The position numbers were made by a program, and so were the translations under genes. Source: Streptomyces sp. NBC_01463 (GTDB lineage Bacteria; Actinomycetota; Actinomycetes; Streptomycetales; Streptomycetaceae). Taken from it: 64,000 bases of DNA. Each line of letters starts with the position of its first letter. Position 1 is the stretch's first letter. The DNA lies in contig CP109468.1 of NCBI GenBank assembly GCA_036227345.1, positions 4,030,001-4,094,000 on the forward strand. Direction: 5' to 3'. Below the pieces are notes generated by a model. That model worked only from the letters and a program-made list of their open reading frames with translations. It was not told the origin of the DNA and ran no database searches. Of the stretch, positions 36,832-47,313 are shown one piece after another.

Positions 36832-38523
36832 TCAGCCGGTGGCGGGACCGTCCGTGGGCAGCGTCAGCTCCGAGTCCGCGTGCAGGGTGACCCGCACCGG
36901 CACGAACTCCGTCGCCTCCACCCGGGATTCGCCCGTGCCGGGGTTGCGCGCATAGCGCGGGTGCGCGCCCGCGCTGATCTGCCAGCGGATGCGGTGTCCC
37001 GCGGCGAAGCGGTACGCGGTGACGCTCATCGGGACGGTGACACGGGCCGGTTCCTCACCCGACGTACGCAGTTGGGCGAGCCCGTCGCAGACGTTGGTGG
37101 AGCGGCCCGTCGCGTCCACGTCGCACAGCCGGGTGAAGACGTCCGCGTGCCCGGTGTCCGTGGCGGCGCTGATCCGTGCGGAGACCGCGCCCAGGACCGT
37201 GACGGGTTCGGTCAGGACCGGGCCGGTGAAGGTGAGGACGTCGTCGCGGGACTCCAGCGTGGCGTTGTCCCGGGGGCCCGCCGTGGCGGAGAGCAGCGGG
37301 CCTCCGAGGGAGGGGGTGGGGGCGTTGGGGTCGTGGCGGAAGGACGTCAGCGGGGCGGGGCCGGTGGGCGGCTGCCGGGTGAGGTGGCCGTCGGCGGTGG
37401 GGAACCAGGAGGTGGTGGCCGGGGTGGGCGGCCAGGCGTCGAGGTCCTGCCATCCCGCGTCCGCGCCGCCCGTGTGGACGCGTACGGGGGTGGGGCGCAG
37501 CTGGGAGGGGTCGTCGCACAGGTGGGCGCGGAGCCAGGCCAGCGACTCGGCGAACACCTCGGGCCAGCCCTTCTGAAGGGCGGAGGTGTGGGTCCAGGGG
37601 CCGACGAGCAGGGCGGCCTCGCCGCCGGCCGCGCGCAGCCGGGCGTACTGGGCGAAGGTCTGGTCGGCGAGGGCGTCGTGCCAGCCGGTGACCAGGGCGG
37701 TGGGGATGCCCGGCCGCTCGGCCGCCGCGCCCGCCGATGCCCCCTGCCAGTACGGGTCGTCGGCGTCGGGGTGGGTCACCACGTCGTCCAGCCAGGGCAC
37801 TTCCTGCCCGAGCGCGGCCGGGTAGGCGCCGCGGAGCGGGCGGGCGGCGGCGAGGGTCTTCAGCTGGTTCCTCAGGCGCAGGGTCGCCTTGATGAACGGC
37901 CTCATGCCGCGGTGCTGGTAGGTCATGCCGGTGCCGACGAGGAGCGAGTTCTCCAGGTGGAGCACGCCGTCGGTGTGGAAGAGGGCGTACGGGTCGTGCA
38001 GGCCTACCTGGACGACCATGGCCCTGAGCTCCGGCGGCGGGTCCAGGGCGAGTGCCCATTGGACGTAGCCGAGGTAGCTGGGGCCGACGGTGCCCAGGGT
38101 GCCGTTGAACCAGGGCTGTTCGCGCAGCCAGTCCACCGTGGCGAGGCCGTCGGCGGCCTCGTTGCGCCAGAGGTCGAAGGTGCCGCCGGAGCCGCCGGTG
38201 CCGCGGCAGCTCTGGAGGACGACGTGGAAGCCCTGTTCGGCGAAGAGCATCCCGTACTGCGGGGACCACGGCACGCCCCGCCCGTAGGGCGAGCGCACGA
38301 GGAGGGTGGGGAAGTCGCCCTCGTCACGGGGGAAGTAGTGGTCCGTGATCAGGGGGCTGCCGTCGGCGGCGGGGACCGTGAGGCCCGGCTCCAGGCCGAC
38401 CCGGTGGCGCTTGGCGGGGAGATTGCGCCAGGTGGCGCGCATCATGCGGGCGGACAGCGGCGGCTTCGCGGCCGACGGGGTCAGGGCGGGCCTCGGCAGG
38501 GCGTCGTGCGCGGGTGATGTCAT
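36832..38523 (-). CDS. CocE/NonD-family hydrolase (X-Pro dipeptidyl-peptidase S15 fold)
   Basis: A 563-residue alpha/beta hydrolase of the CocE/NonD type. The nucleophile elbow is GPSYLGYVQW (serine), the acid is in TGWHDAL and the histidine in GPWTHTS. After residue 340 a jelly-roll domain follows, typical for X-Pro-dipeptidyl peptidase S15 and cocaine esterase. These enzymes cleave esters or Xaa-Pro dipeptides. No signal peptide is seen, so it is probably cytoplasmic. It is divergent from a TetR regulator, and the 105-bp gap holds a perfect palindrome, so it is likely that regulator's target. Confidence 0.88.
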   Translation of the reverse strand: MTSPAHDALPRPALTPSAAKPPLSARMMRATWRNLPAKRHRVGLEPGLTVPAADGSPLITDHYFPRDEGDFPTLLVRSPYGRGVPWSPQYGMLFAEQGFHVVLQSCRGTGGSGGTFDLWRNEAADGLATVDWLREQPWFNGTLGTVGPSYLGYVQWALALDPPPELRAMVVQVGLHDPYALFHTDGVLHLENSLLVGTGMTYQHRGMRPFIKATLRLRNQLKTLAAARPLRGAYPAALGQEVPWLDDVVTHPDADDPYWQGASAGAAAERPGIPTALVTGWHDALADQTFAQYARLRAAGGEAALLVGPWTHTSALQKGWPEVFAESLAWLRAHLCDDPSQLRPTPVRVHTGGADAGWQDLDAWPPTPATTSWFPTADGHLTRQPPTGPAPLTSFRHDPNAPTPSLGGPLLSATAGPRDNATLESRDDVLTFTGPVLTEPVTVLGAVSARISAATDTGHADVFTRLCDVDATGRSTNVCDGLAQLRTSGEEPARVTVPMSVTAYRFAAGHRIRWQISAGAHPRYARNPGTGESRVEATEFVPVRVTLHADSELTLPTDGPATG

Positions 38524-38546
38524 CGTTCGCCTCCGTCACTCAACTC

Positions 38547-38569
38547 ATTCTCGTACTGTGTACGAGAAT
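38547..38569. promoter_or_regulatory. palindromic TetR operator
   Basis: ATTCTCGTAC-TGT-GTACGAGAAT, a perfect 10-bp inverted repeat with a 3-nt centre, lies between the divergent hydrolase and TetR genes. Size and symmetry fit a TetR dimer site that controls both promoters. Confidence 0.8.
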
Positions 38570-38628
38570 AGACGATGCTTGGATGAGCGGGACAGGAGAG
38601 GTGCACTGAGGAAGGGAACAGCAGGATC

Positions 38629-39345
38629 GTGAGCCGTGCCGACGGGTCCGGCGCCGGTGGCGTCGACCCCCGCGAACTCTGGCTGGCCCCGGACCGGCCC
38701 CGCCGGGGGCGCCCGCCCGCCTTCAGCCGGGAGGCGATCACGGTGGCGGCCGTGGCCCTGGCCGACACCGAGGGGATCGACGCGGTCACCATGCGGCGGG
38801 TCGCGGCGGAGGTGGGCGCCGGCGTCATGTCGCTCTACAGCTACGCCCCCGACAAGGGGACGCTGCTGGACCTGATGATCGACCACGTCAACGGCGAACT
38901 GCCGGCGTCCGGTCCGCTCACCGGCGACTGGCGCACCGACCTCAAGACCATCGGGCACCTCCAGCGCGACCACATGCTCCGCCACCCCTGGCTGGCCACC
39001 GCCGTGCCCGCCCGCCGCACGCTCGGCCCCCGCACCCTGGCGTTCCTGGAACACGCCCTGGCCGCCCTGCGGCCCAGCGGCCTGGACGGCGGCGCCCGCC
39101 TTGAGGTCTTCGCCCAGCTCACCGCGTTCGTGGCCGGGCACGTGGCCCACGAGGTGGCGCTGGCCGAGGCGGCCCAGTCACCGGACCGGGCCGCGGCCGA
39201 GGTGCTCTACCTCACCGCCGTCGCGGCTGACGGCCACCACCCGGAACTGGCGGCGGCCCTCGCGTCGGCCGCACGCCCGGTCACTCCGGACGCCACGTTC
39301 GCCCGCTTCCTGAACCGGCTGGTCGACGGGCTGGACACGGACTGA
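38629..39345 (+). CDS. TetR-family transcriptional repressor
   Basis: A 238-residue TetR repressor. The helix-turn-helix lies in residues of about 32-80 (FSREAITVAAVALADTEGI, VTMRRVAAEVGAGVMSLYSY). A TetR_C-type ligand domain follows, with DWRTDLKTIGHLQRDHMLRHP. The GTG at 38629 follows GCAGGA. It probably represses the divergent CocE-type hydrolase and itself through the palindrome at 38547; the inducer would be related to the hydrolase substrate (inference). A double hairpin follows the gene. Confidence 0.9.
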   Translation: MSRADGSGAGGVDPRELWLAPDRPRRGRPPAFSREAITVAAVALADTEGIDAVTMRRVAAEVGAGVMSLYSYAPDKGTLLDLMIDHVNGELPASGPLTGDWRTDLKTIGHLQRDHMLRHPWLATAVPARRTLGPRTLAFLEHALAALRPSGLDGGARLEVFAQLTAFVAGHVAHEVALAEAAQSPDRAAAEVLYLTAVAADGHHPELAAALASAARPVTPDATFARFLNRLVDGLDTD

Positions 39346-39346
39346 C

Positions 39347-39419
39347 CGTGCGTACGGGCCGGGCCCGTACGCACGAAGACACCGGCCCCCGGGGACGAAT
39401 CCCCGGGGGCCGGTGTCTT
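39347..39419. terminator. double hairpin between TetR gene and groEL
   Basis: Two stems: a 14-bp palindrome (39347-39360 with 39362-39375) and a 20-bp perfect stem with a CGAA loop (39376-39395 with 39400-39419). They separate the convergent TetR and groEL genes and can stop both transcripts. Confidence 0.8.
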
Positions 39420-39453
39420 GTACCGCTGTGCAGGAACTACCGATCCGTCAGGA

Positions 39454-41184
<1,731 letters not shown>

Positions 41185-41223
41185 TCACCGGCCCGGTCCA
41201 AGTTTCTGTCACTCTCACCCGGA

Positions 41224-41268
41224 GAGTGCTAAGCCCAATGATTAGCACTCGACCCCCTTGAGTGCAAG
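41224..41268 (-). promoter_or_regulatory. CIRCE (HrcA operator) with an extra half-site
   Basis: TTAGCACTC-N9-GAGTGCAAG (41242-41268) is a near-perfect CIRCE element upstream of groEL. A third half-site, GAGTGCTAA (41224-41232), stands exactly 9 nt from the first, so the central TTAGCACTC can pair on either side. Confidence 0.85.
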
Positions 41269-41339
41269 CGTCCCCCTCGGGATGTGGACAGCGGAGAGGG
41301 GCGAAGCGCGGCGGAGAGAGACGGAGAAGGCGGCACAGG

Positions 41340-41384
41340 ACGCACGGAGGGCCCGTACCCCAGGGGTACGGGCCCTCCGTGCGT
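41340..41384 (-). terminator. terminator of the cold-shock gene
   Basis: About 20-bp stem (41340-41360 with 41364-41384) around a tight CCAGG turn, 43 bp downstream of the cold-shock gene stop. Together with the CIRCE element it accounts for most of the 347-bp gap between groEL and the cold-shock gene. Confidence 0.75.
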
Positions 41385-41426
41385 GAGTAGTGTCGTTGGC
41401 CGACTGTGTCGCGGCCGGCGCCGGGC

Positions 41427-41633
41427 TCAGCCGACGGCGAGCTTGACCATGTCCGCCTGCGGCCCCTTCTGGCCCTGCGAGATCTCGAATTCAACTCGCT
41501 GACCCTCTTCGAGGGTGCGGTATCCGTCCATCTGGATCGCGCTGTAGTGGACGAAAACATCCGCACCACCGTCGACCGCGATGAAGCCGTACCCCTTCTC
41601 CGCGTTGAACCACTTGACGGTGCCCTGAGCCAT
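41427..41633 (-). CDS. cold-shock domain protein
   Basis: A 68-residue single-domain cold-shock protein that binds single-stranded nucleic acid and melts RNA structure. RNP1 is KGYGFIAV and RNP2 is VFVHYSAI; length matches the family. The ATG at 41633 (MAQGTVKWF) is preferred over an upstream in-frame start at 41663, which lacks family similarity. It stands alone, with its own terminator downstream and a long upstream region (41634-41988) that may form a leader, as in other cold-shock genes. Confidence 0.95.
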   Translation of the reverse strand: MAQGTVKWFNAEKGYGFIAVDGGADVFVHYSAIQMDGYRTLEEGQRVEFEISQGQKGPQADMVKLAVG

Positions 41634-42050
41634 GCCTAACTCCCCTATTACTGGCCCTTGCACAGGACCGCACTTCGCGGGCCCGGGTCAGAACTCACCC
41701 TCCGACAGGAGAGGGTGCGTGCGCCGGAACGCGTCGACCGCGGCCGAATGTATCTGCCCAACTGCCCTCTGCAACAGGTCAATCGGACGAGAATTCTGGG
41801 CAGCATCGATCGCCCGAATATGAGGAACTCATGAGATTCCAGGGCAAGTCGGGCCAGGCAAAGGCGACTTATGGCACAAGGAGTTCAGGCACTTTGGCTG
41901 CTTCTTGTCGTGGCCAGGCGCATTCTCATATGCGGGCGGCACGGGCAGCGGAGGGGACTTCCCACACTCTACCGCGCTCAACCATGCAGAATTGCCCCCT
42001 CCGCTTCTGTCGCAGAGGGGGCAATTCCGGTGACGGGGTGGAGCGGTGGC
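41634..42050. other. 417-bp gene-free region: cold-shock gene leader/promoter and moaD-like terminator
   Basis: No supported ORF. The part next to the cold-shock gene is less GC-rich than the rest of the window and probably holds its promoter and a long 5' leader. The far end holds a hairpin (GAATTGCCCCCTC at 41989-42001 with GAGGGGGCAATTC at 42015-42027, 13-nt loop) that is the likely terminator for the moaD-like gene ending at 42051. Confidence 0.6.
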
Positions 42051-42329
42051 TCAGCAGCCGCCGGCGACGGCCGGGATGATCGAGATGCCGGCGCCGTCCG
42101 GGGTGACCGCGTCCAGGCCGCCCTCGAAGCGCACGTCGTCGTCGTTGACGTACACGTTCACGAAGCGGCGCAGCTTGCCCTGGTCGTCCAGGACGCGGGC
42201 GGCGATGCCCGGGTGGTCCTTCTCCAGGGACTCGATGACCTGGGAGAGGGTCGCGCCCTCGGCCGGGACCTCGGCCTGGCCGCCGGTGTAGGTGCGGAGG
42301 ATGGTGGGGATACGGACCTTGACGCTCAT
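42051..42329 (-). CDS. MoaD/ThiS-family sulfur-carrier-like protein (CysO-like)
   Basis: A 92-residue ubiquitin-fold protein. MoaD/ThiS/CysO proteins carry sulfur as a thiocarboxylate on a C-terminal Gly-Gly. This protein has the beta-grasp pattern (VKVRIPTILRTYTGG, RRFVNVYVNDDDVR, ISIIPAVAGGC) but ends Gly-Gly-Cys, so it would need trimming before activation. It sits 39 bp downstream of threonine synthase, which fits a CysO-like role in cysteine supply, though cysM and the mec protease are not in the window. Confidence 0.85.
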   Translation of the reverse strand: MSVKVRIPTILRTYTGGQAEVPAEGATLSQVIESLEKDHPGIAARVLDDQGKLRRFVNVYVNDDDVRFEGGLDAVTPDGAGISIIPAVAGGC

Positions 42330-42368
42330 GGTGTGCCCTTCCTGAAGTCTCGGGTGGTCAGAAGCTTC

Positions 42369-43664
42369 TCAGCTGGTGGCGGCGAGGCCCGCGTCGCGGA
42401 AGGCGTCCAGGCTCGGGCGGATCGTGGCGCTCACCTGTGAGGTGGCGGCCACCGCGTCCAGCGTCTTCAGGCCGTCGCCGGTGTTCAGGACGACGGTGGT
42501 GAGCGTCGGGTCCAGCAGACCGGCCTCGATGAGCTTCTTCGTCACGCCGACCGTCACGCCGCCCGCCGTCTCGGCGAAGATGCCCTCGGTGCGGGCCAGC
42601 AGCTTGATCGCGTCGACGACCTGCTCGTCGTTGACGTCCTCGACGGCACCGCCGGTGCGGCGGGCGATGTCCAGGACGTACGGGCCGTCGGCCGGGTTGC
42701 CGATGGCGAGGGACTTGGCGATCGTGTTCGGCTTCTGCGGCCGCACGACGTCGTGACCGGCCTTGAAGGCGGCGGAGACCGGGGAGCAGCCCTCGGCCTG
42801 GGCGCCGAAGATCTTGTACGGCTTGTCCTCGACGAGGCCGAGCTTGATCAGCTCCTGAAGGCCCTTGTCGATCTTCGTGAGCTGCGAGCCGGACGCGATC
42901 GGGATGACGATCTGGTCGGGCAGCCGCCAGCCGAGCTGCTCGCAGATCTCGTACGCCAGGGTCTTGGAACCCTCGCCGTAGTACGGGCGCAGGTTGACGT
43001 TGACGAAGCCCCAGCCCTCGCCGAGCGGGTCGCCGATGAGCTCGGAGCAGAAGCGGTTGACGTCGTCGTAGTTGCCCTCGATGCCGACCAGCTCACCGCC
43101 GTACACCGCGGCCATGACGACCTTGCCCTGCTCCAGGTCGTGCGGGATGAACACGCAGGACCGCAGGCCGGCGCGGGCGGCGGCGGCGCCCACGGCGCCG
43201 GCCAGGTTGCCGGTGGAGGAGCAGGAGAGGGTGGTGAATCCGAAGGCGCGGGCGGCCTCGACGGCGATCGCGACGACACGGTCCTTGAAGGAGTGCGTCG
43301 GGTTGCCGGAGTCGTCCTTGACGTACAGGCCGCCGGTGACGCCCAGCTCACGGGCGAGGTTGTCGGCCTTGACCAGCTTGGTGAAGCCGGGGTTGATGTT
43401 GGGCTTGTCCGCGACATCGGCGGGGACCGGCAGCAGCGGCGCGTAGCGCCAGATGTTGTTGGGTCCGGCCTCGATGCGCTTCTTCAGCTCGTCCGGGGAG
43501 CCGCTCGGCAGGTCGTACGCCACTTCGAGCGGCCCGAAACAGGACGCGCAGGCGAAAAGGGGGCCGAGGGGGAATCGCTCTCCGCATTCGCGGCAGGAAA
43601 GCGCCGCGGCGGGACCGAGGTCCACGGAAGATTCGGTGTGTGCTGCAACAGTCTCAACAGCCAT
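42369..43664 (-). CDS. thrC: threonine synthase
   Basis: A 431-residue PLP enzyme that converts O-phosphohomoserine to threonine. The N-terminus holds a zinc-ribbon-like motif (CRECGERF, CASCFG). The PLP lysine is in the motif THSFKDR, and the phosphate-binding loop is SSTGNLAGAVG. Start ATG at 43664 (MAVETVAA), chosen because the longer frame adds a basic, unrelated stretch. It heads a short operon with the moaD-like gene. The 297-bp gap to the divergent gpgS start holds the promoters; no other feature was recognised there. Confidence 0.95.
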   Translation of the reverse strand: MAVETVAAHTESSVDLGPAAALSCRECGERFPLGPLFACASCFGPLEVAYDLPSGSPDELKKRIEAGPNNIWRYAPLLPVPADVADKPNINPGFTKLVKADNLARELGVTGGLYVKDDSGNPTHSFKDRVVAIAVEAARAFGFTTLSCSSTGNLAGAVGAAAARAGLRSCVFIPHDLEQGKVVMAAVYGGELVGIEGNYDDVNRFCSELIGDPLGEGWGFVNVNLRPYYGEGSKTLAYEICEQLGWRLPDQIVIPIASGSQLTKIDKGLQELIKLGLVEDKPYKIFGAQAEGCSPVSAAFKAGHDVVRPQKPNTIAKSLAIGNPADGPYVLDIARRTGGAVEDVNDEQVVDAIKLLARTEGIFAETAGGVTVGVTKKLIEAGLLDPTLTTVVLNTGDGLKTLDAVAATSQVSATIRPSLDAFRDAGLAATS

Positions 43665-43961
43665 GATGGCGAGGCCCTTTCTCCTCATCTTCCTCGTGAC
43701 GCATTTCGCCACGAGACGGAATTGGCACCTTCCCTACCGAACCTCGCGGTCGGCAGGAGGGTTGCCGGGACTTCAACGGGCCGTTCCCTCAGTCCCTCTG
43801 GATGAGCGCTGTGGCACTGGACCATGGATCCAGGCGTTTATCGGCGGACGGACCCCGGCATGCGACGGCCATCTGCGTTGTTCAAGACTGTAACCGAAGC
43901 ACCGGACTGTTGAGATAGTCGTCCGTACCGCGAGATGGATCACATACAGGGAGTATCGACC

Positions 43962-44924
43962 GTGCTGGAAGAGGTCGAACGCTGGCTGACCAGGCGTTCC
44001 TGGTCGGCCGCCGACCGTCCGCTGGACCGTCTTCTGGCCGCCAGGGACAGCCTCCGGAACGCCGGGTCGCGCGCCGGGAGCGTCAGCGTCGTGCTGCCCG
44101 CGCTGAACGAGGCGGAGACGGTCGGCGACATCGTCGCGACCATCCGGCGCGAGCTCATGGAGAAGACCCGGCTGGTCGACGAGCTGGTGGTGATCGACTC
44201 CGGCTCGACGGACGCGACCGCCGAGGTCGCCCGCCGGGCGGGGGCCCGGGTCATCCACCGGGACGCGATCCTGCCGCGGATGCCCGCCGTCCCCGGCAAG
44301 GGCGAGGTGCTGTGGCGGTCACTCCTGGTGACCGGTGGCGACATCGTGTGCTTCATCGACGCGGACCTGAAGGACTTCTCGGCGGACTTCGTGTCCGGCA
44401 TCGTCGGCCCGCTGCTGACCGACCCGTCGGTGCAGTTCGTCAAGGCGATGTACGACCGTCCCTTCGGCGACACCACGGGGCAGGGCGGCCGGGTCACCGA
44501 GATGGTGGCGCGCCCGCTGCTCAATCTGCACTGGCCGCAGCTGGCCGGCTTCGTCCAGCCGCTGGGCGGGGAGTACGCGGTGCGCAGGTCCCTGCTGGAG
44601 CGGCTGCCGTTCCCGGTCGGTTACGGGGTGGAGCTGGGGCTGCTCGTCGACTCCCTGCACACCGTGGGCCTGGACGCGCTCGCCCAGGTCGACGTCGGTG
44701 TCCGCAGGCACCGCCACCAGGACGGCCAGGCGCTCGGCCGGATGGCGGCCGCCATCTACCGCACCGCCCAGCTGCGCCTCTCCCGGGGCCACCTGGTGCG
44801 CCCGGCGCTGACCCAGTTCGAGCGCGGCGAGCACGGCTTCGTCCCGCACACGTATCCCGTGGACACCGAGGAGCGGCCGCCGATGCGGGAGATCGAGGAG
44901 TACGTTTCGCGCCGCGCGGCATGA
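43962..44924 (+). CDS. gpgS: glucosyl-3-phosphoglycerate synthase
   Basis: A 320-residue GT81/GT2-like glycosyltransferase that makes glucosyl-3-phosphoglycerate from NDP-glucose and 3-phosphoglycerate, the first step to glucosylglycerate (and, in mycobacteria, methylglucose lipopolysaccharides). Motifs: VVLPALNEAET, DSGSTDAT, DADLKDF, PGKGEVLWRSL, and GGEYAVRRSLLERLPF with GYGVELGLLVD, closely like mycobacterial GpgS. The GTG at 43962 has CAGGGAG 7 nt upstream and is preferred to the ATG at 43935. It lies 54 bp upstream of otsA, consistent with a compatible-solute operon. Confidence 0.88.
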   Translation: MLEEVERWLTRRSWSAADRPLDRLLAARDSLRNAGSRAGSVSVVLPALNEAETVGDIVATIRRELMEKTRLVDELVVIDSGSTDATAEVARRAGARVIHRDAILPRMPAVPGKGEVLWRSLLVTGGDIVCFIDADLKDFSADFVSGIVGPLLTDPSVQFVKAMYDRPFGDTTGQGGRVTEMVARPLLNLHWPQLAGFVQPLGGEYAVRRSLLERLPFPVGYGVELGLLVDSLHTVGLDALAQVDVGVRRHRHQDGQALGRMAAAIYRTAQLRLSRGHLVRPALTQFERGEHGFVPHTYPVDTEERPPMREIEEYVSRRAA

Positions 44925-44978
44925 CGTGGCCGGACTTCGCACGTTTGGGCGGTTGGTGATCGGGCTAGATTCCGCAAC

Positions 44979-46370
44979 ATGGTCTCCGAGCACGTCCCTC
45001 AGCCCGCTGCCCAGGTCCTCGTCGCGTCCAACCGCGGCCCGGTCTCGTACACCCTGCGCGAGGACGGCTCGCTCGACGCCAAACGGGGCGGTGGCGGGCT
45101 CGTCTCCGGCCTGAGCGCCGTGGACGACAAGACGTGGGTGTGCGCGGCCCTCGGGGACGGTGACCGGGAGGCGGTGCGGCGCGGTGTCGCCGAGCCGGGC
45201 GTCCGGATGCTCGACATCGACGCGGACGTGCACGCCGACGCGTACAACGGCATCGCCAACTCGGTGCTCTGGTTCGTCCACCACCTGCTCTACCAGACCC
45301 CCGTCGAGCCCGTCTTCGACGCGGAGTTCCGCCGCCAGTGGGCGTCCTTCGAGACGTACAACCGGGCCTTCGCCGAGGCGCTCGCCGAGGAGGCGGGCGA
45401 GGGTGCGGCGGTCCTGGTGCAGGACTACCACCTGGCGCTGGTGCCCGGCATGCTCCGCGAGCTCCGCCCCGACCTGCGGATCGGCCACTTCTCGCACACC
45501 CCGTGGGCGCCCGTCGACTACTTCCGGATGCTGCCCGACGACATCGCCGCCCAGCTGCTGCACGGCATCCTCGGCGCGGACCGGGCCGCGTTCCTCACCC
45601 GGCGCTGGGCGGACGCCTTCATCGGCTGCTGCACGGAGATCCTCGGCGGCACCGGCCACACCCGGATCGGGGTGCACGGGCTCGGCGCCGACGCGGACTT
45701 CCTGCGCCGCCGCGCCCACGAGGCGGACGTCGACGAGCGGATGGCGGCGCTGCGGGAGCAGGTGGGCCCGGACCGGAAGACGATCGTGCGGGTGGACCGC
45801 ACGGAACTGTCGAAGAACATCGTCCGCGGTCTGCACGCCTACCGCGCCCTGCTGGACGGGCGGCCCGAATGGCGCGGGCGCGTCGTCCACATCGCGTTCG
45901 CCTACCCCTCGCGGCAGGACCTGGCGGTCTACCGGGAGTACACCGCCGAGGTGCAGCGCGTCGCCGAAACCATCAACGAGGCCTACGGGACGGCGGACTG
46001 GACGCCGGTCGTCCTGCACGTCAAAGACGACTTCGCCCGCTCGCTGGCCGCGTACCGGCTGGCGGACGTCGCGCTCGTCAACCCGATCCGGGACGGGATG
46101 AACCTGGTCGCCAAGGAGGTCCCGGTCGTCTCCGACCACGGCTGCGCGCTGGTGCTGTCGCGGGAGGCGGGGGCGTACGAGGAGCTGGGGACCGACGCGA
46201 TCACGGTGAACCCGTACGACGTGTCCGCCACCGCCGACGCGCTGCACGAGGCGCTGACGATGGCGGACGACGAGCGGGCGGCCCGCACCAAGCGGCTGGC
46301 CGCGGCGGGCACGGCGCTGCCGCCGCAGCAGTGGTTCCTGGACCAGCTAGAGGCGCTGCGCCAGGGCTGA
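44979..46370 (+). CDS. otsA: alpha,alpha-trehalose-phosphate synthase
   Basis: A 463-residue GT20 enzyme that joins NDP-glucose and glucose-6-phosphate to trehalose-6-phosphate. Visible features: VASNRGPVSY at the N-terminus, the GGGGLVSGL loop, VQDYHLALVPGML, HTPWAPVDYF, DRTELSKNIVRGL and NPIRDGMNLVAKE. The last 24 bp overlap the end of otsB on the opposite strand. Together with otsB it makes trehalose, an osmoprotectant and spore solute in Streptomyces. Confidence 0.95.
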   Translation: MVSEHVPQPAAQVLVASNRGPVSYTLREDGSLDAKRGGGGLVSGLSAVDDKTWVCAALGDGDREAVRRGVAEPGVRMLDIDADVHADAYNGIANSVLWFVHHLLYQTPVEPVFDAEFRRQWASFETYNRAFAEALAEEAGEGAAVLVQDYHLALVPGMLRELRPDLRIGHFSHTPWAPVDYFRMLPDDIAAQLLHGILGADRAAFLTRRWADAFIGCCTEILGGTGHTRIGVHGLGADADFLRRRAHEADVDERMAALREQVGPDRKTIVRVDRTELSKNIVRGLHAYRALLDGRPEWRGRVVHIAFAYPSRQDLAVYREYTAEVQRVAETINEAYGTADWTPVVLHVKDDFARSLAAYRLADVALVNPIRDGMNLVAKEVPVVSDHGCALVLSREAGAYEELGTDAITVNPYDVSATADALHEALTMADDERAARTKRLAAAGTALPPQQWFLDQLEALRQG

Positions 46371-47204
46371 CAGGAACTCCACGACCGCGCCCGGCCCCGG
46401 CACCGACAGGTCGGCGCGCTCGGCCAGTTCGGGCACTTCCGCGCTGCCGCTGCAGATCAGCAGCCCGGGGGTGCCGTCGGGGCCCTCGGTGCGGAGCTTC
46501 TCCACGGCGGCGAACGCGGCAAGGTCGCCGAGGTCGTCGCCCGCGTAGAGCACGGACTCGGCGCCGGTCTCGCGCACGTACTGGGTGAGCGCCACGCCCT
46601 TGTCCATGCCGGACGGGCGCAGCTCCAGGACCAGGCGGCCCGGTTCGACGATCAGTCCGTGCCGGGCGGCGAGCTCGCCGAGGGGGCCGCGCAGGGCCTC
46701 GAAGGCGGCCTGCGGATCGGCGGCGCGGCGGGTGTGGACGGCGAGCGCCTGCCCCTTCTCCTCTATCCAGGTGCCGTGCCAGGAGTCGAACCTGTCCAGT
46801 ACGCCGGGGAGTTCGGCGCGCACGGCGGCAACGCCGGGGTGCGGGGCGGGGGCGTGGACGGTGCCGGAGACGGCGTCCCAGCGCTCGGCGCCGTAGTGGC
46901 CGAGGACGACGAGGTGATCCAGTCCGGCGACCCCGGCGAAGCCGCCGTAGCGCACCGCGACGCCGGCCGGGCGGCCGGTGATCACGGCGATCGAGGCGAC
47001 CCTGGGGGCGAGTGCGGCCAGTGCCTCGACGGCGCCGGGGTGGGCGCGGGCCTGTTCGGGGTCCGGGACGATGTCGGCGAGCGTTCCGTCGAAGTCGAGT
47101 GCGATGACTGCGCGGTCGGGGCGGGCGAGGAGGGCGGCGAGGCCCTCCCGGCCGGCGGGGGTGGTCGGGGCCGGCAGGGGTGGGGTGTGCGGATGACTGC
47201 CCAT
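46347..47204 (-). CDS. otsB: trehalose-6-phosphatase
   Basis: A 285-residue HAD-superfamily phosphatase that removes phosphate from trehalose-6-phosphate. Motif I is DFDGTLADI, motif II is ITGRP, and motif IV is AGDDLGDLAAF. The gene is convergent with otsA and the two stop ends overlap by 24 bp, an unusual layout for enzymes of the same pathway. The ATG at 47204 is supported by the frame. It borders the right-hand biosynthetic cluster. Confidence 0.93.
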   Translation of the reverse strand: MGSHPHTPPLPAPTTPAGREGLAALLARPDRAVIALDFDGTLADIVPDPEQARAHPGAVEALAALAPRVASIAVITGRPAGVAVRYGGFAGVAGLDHLVVLGHYGAERWDAVSGTVHAPAPHPGVAAVRAELPGVLDRFDSWHGTWIEEKGQALAVHTRRAADPQAAFEALRGPLGELAARHGLIVEPGRLVLELRPSGMDKGVALTQYVRETGAESVLYAGDDLGDLAAFAAVEKLRTEGPDGTPGLLICSGSAEVPELAERADLSVPGPGAVVEFLSALAQRL

Positions 47205-47313
47205 GGGGCGAGCCTAAGGGCTCGCCCACCCCCGTCGGTGTGAAGCCGGTGTGATGCCGAGTCGATACGGCTCCTGGCTAGCGTCCCCGCAGATGAACAA
47301 CAGGGAGGCACGC

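Noticed and set aside
41664..42050. Possible small genes or tRNA in the gap before the moaD-like gene
   Set aside because: No frame with ribosome site and actinomycete codon bias, and no cloverleaf could be drawn; leader and terminator explain it better.
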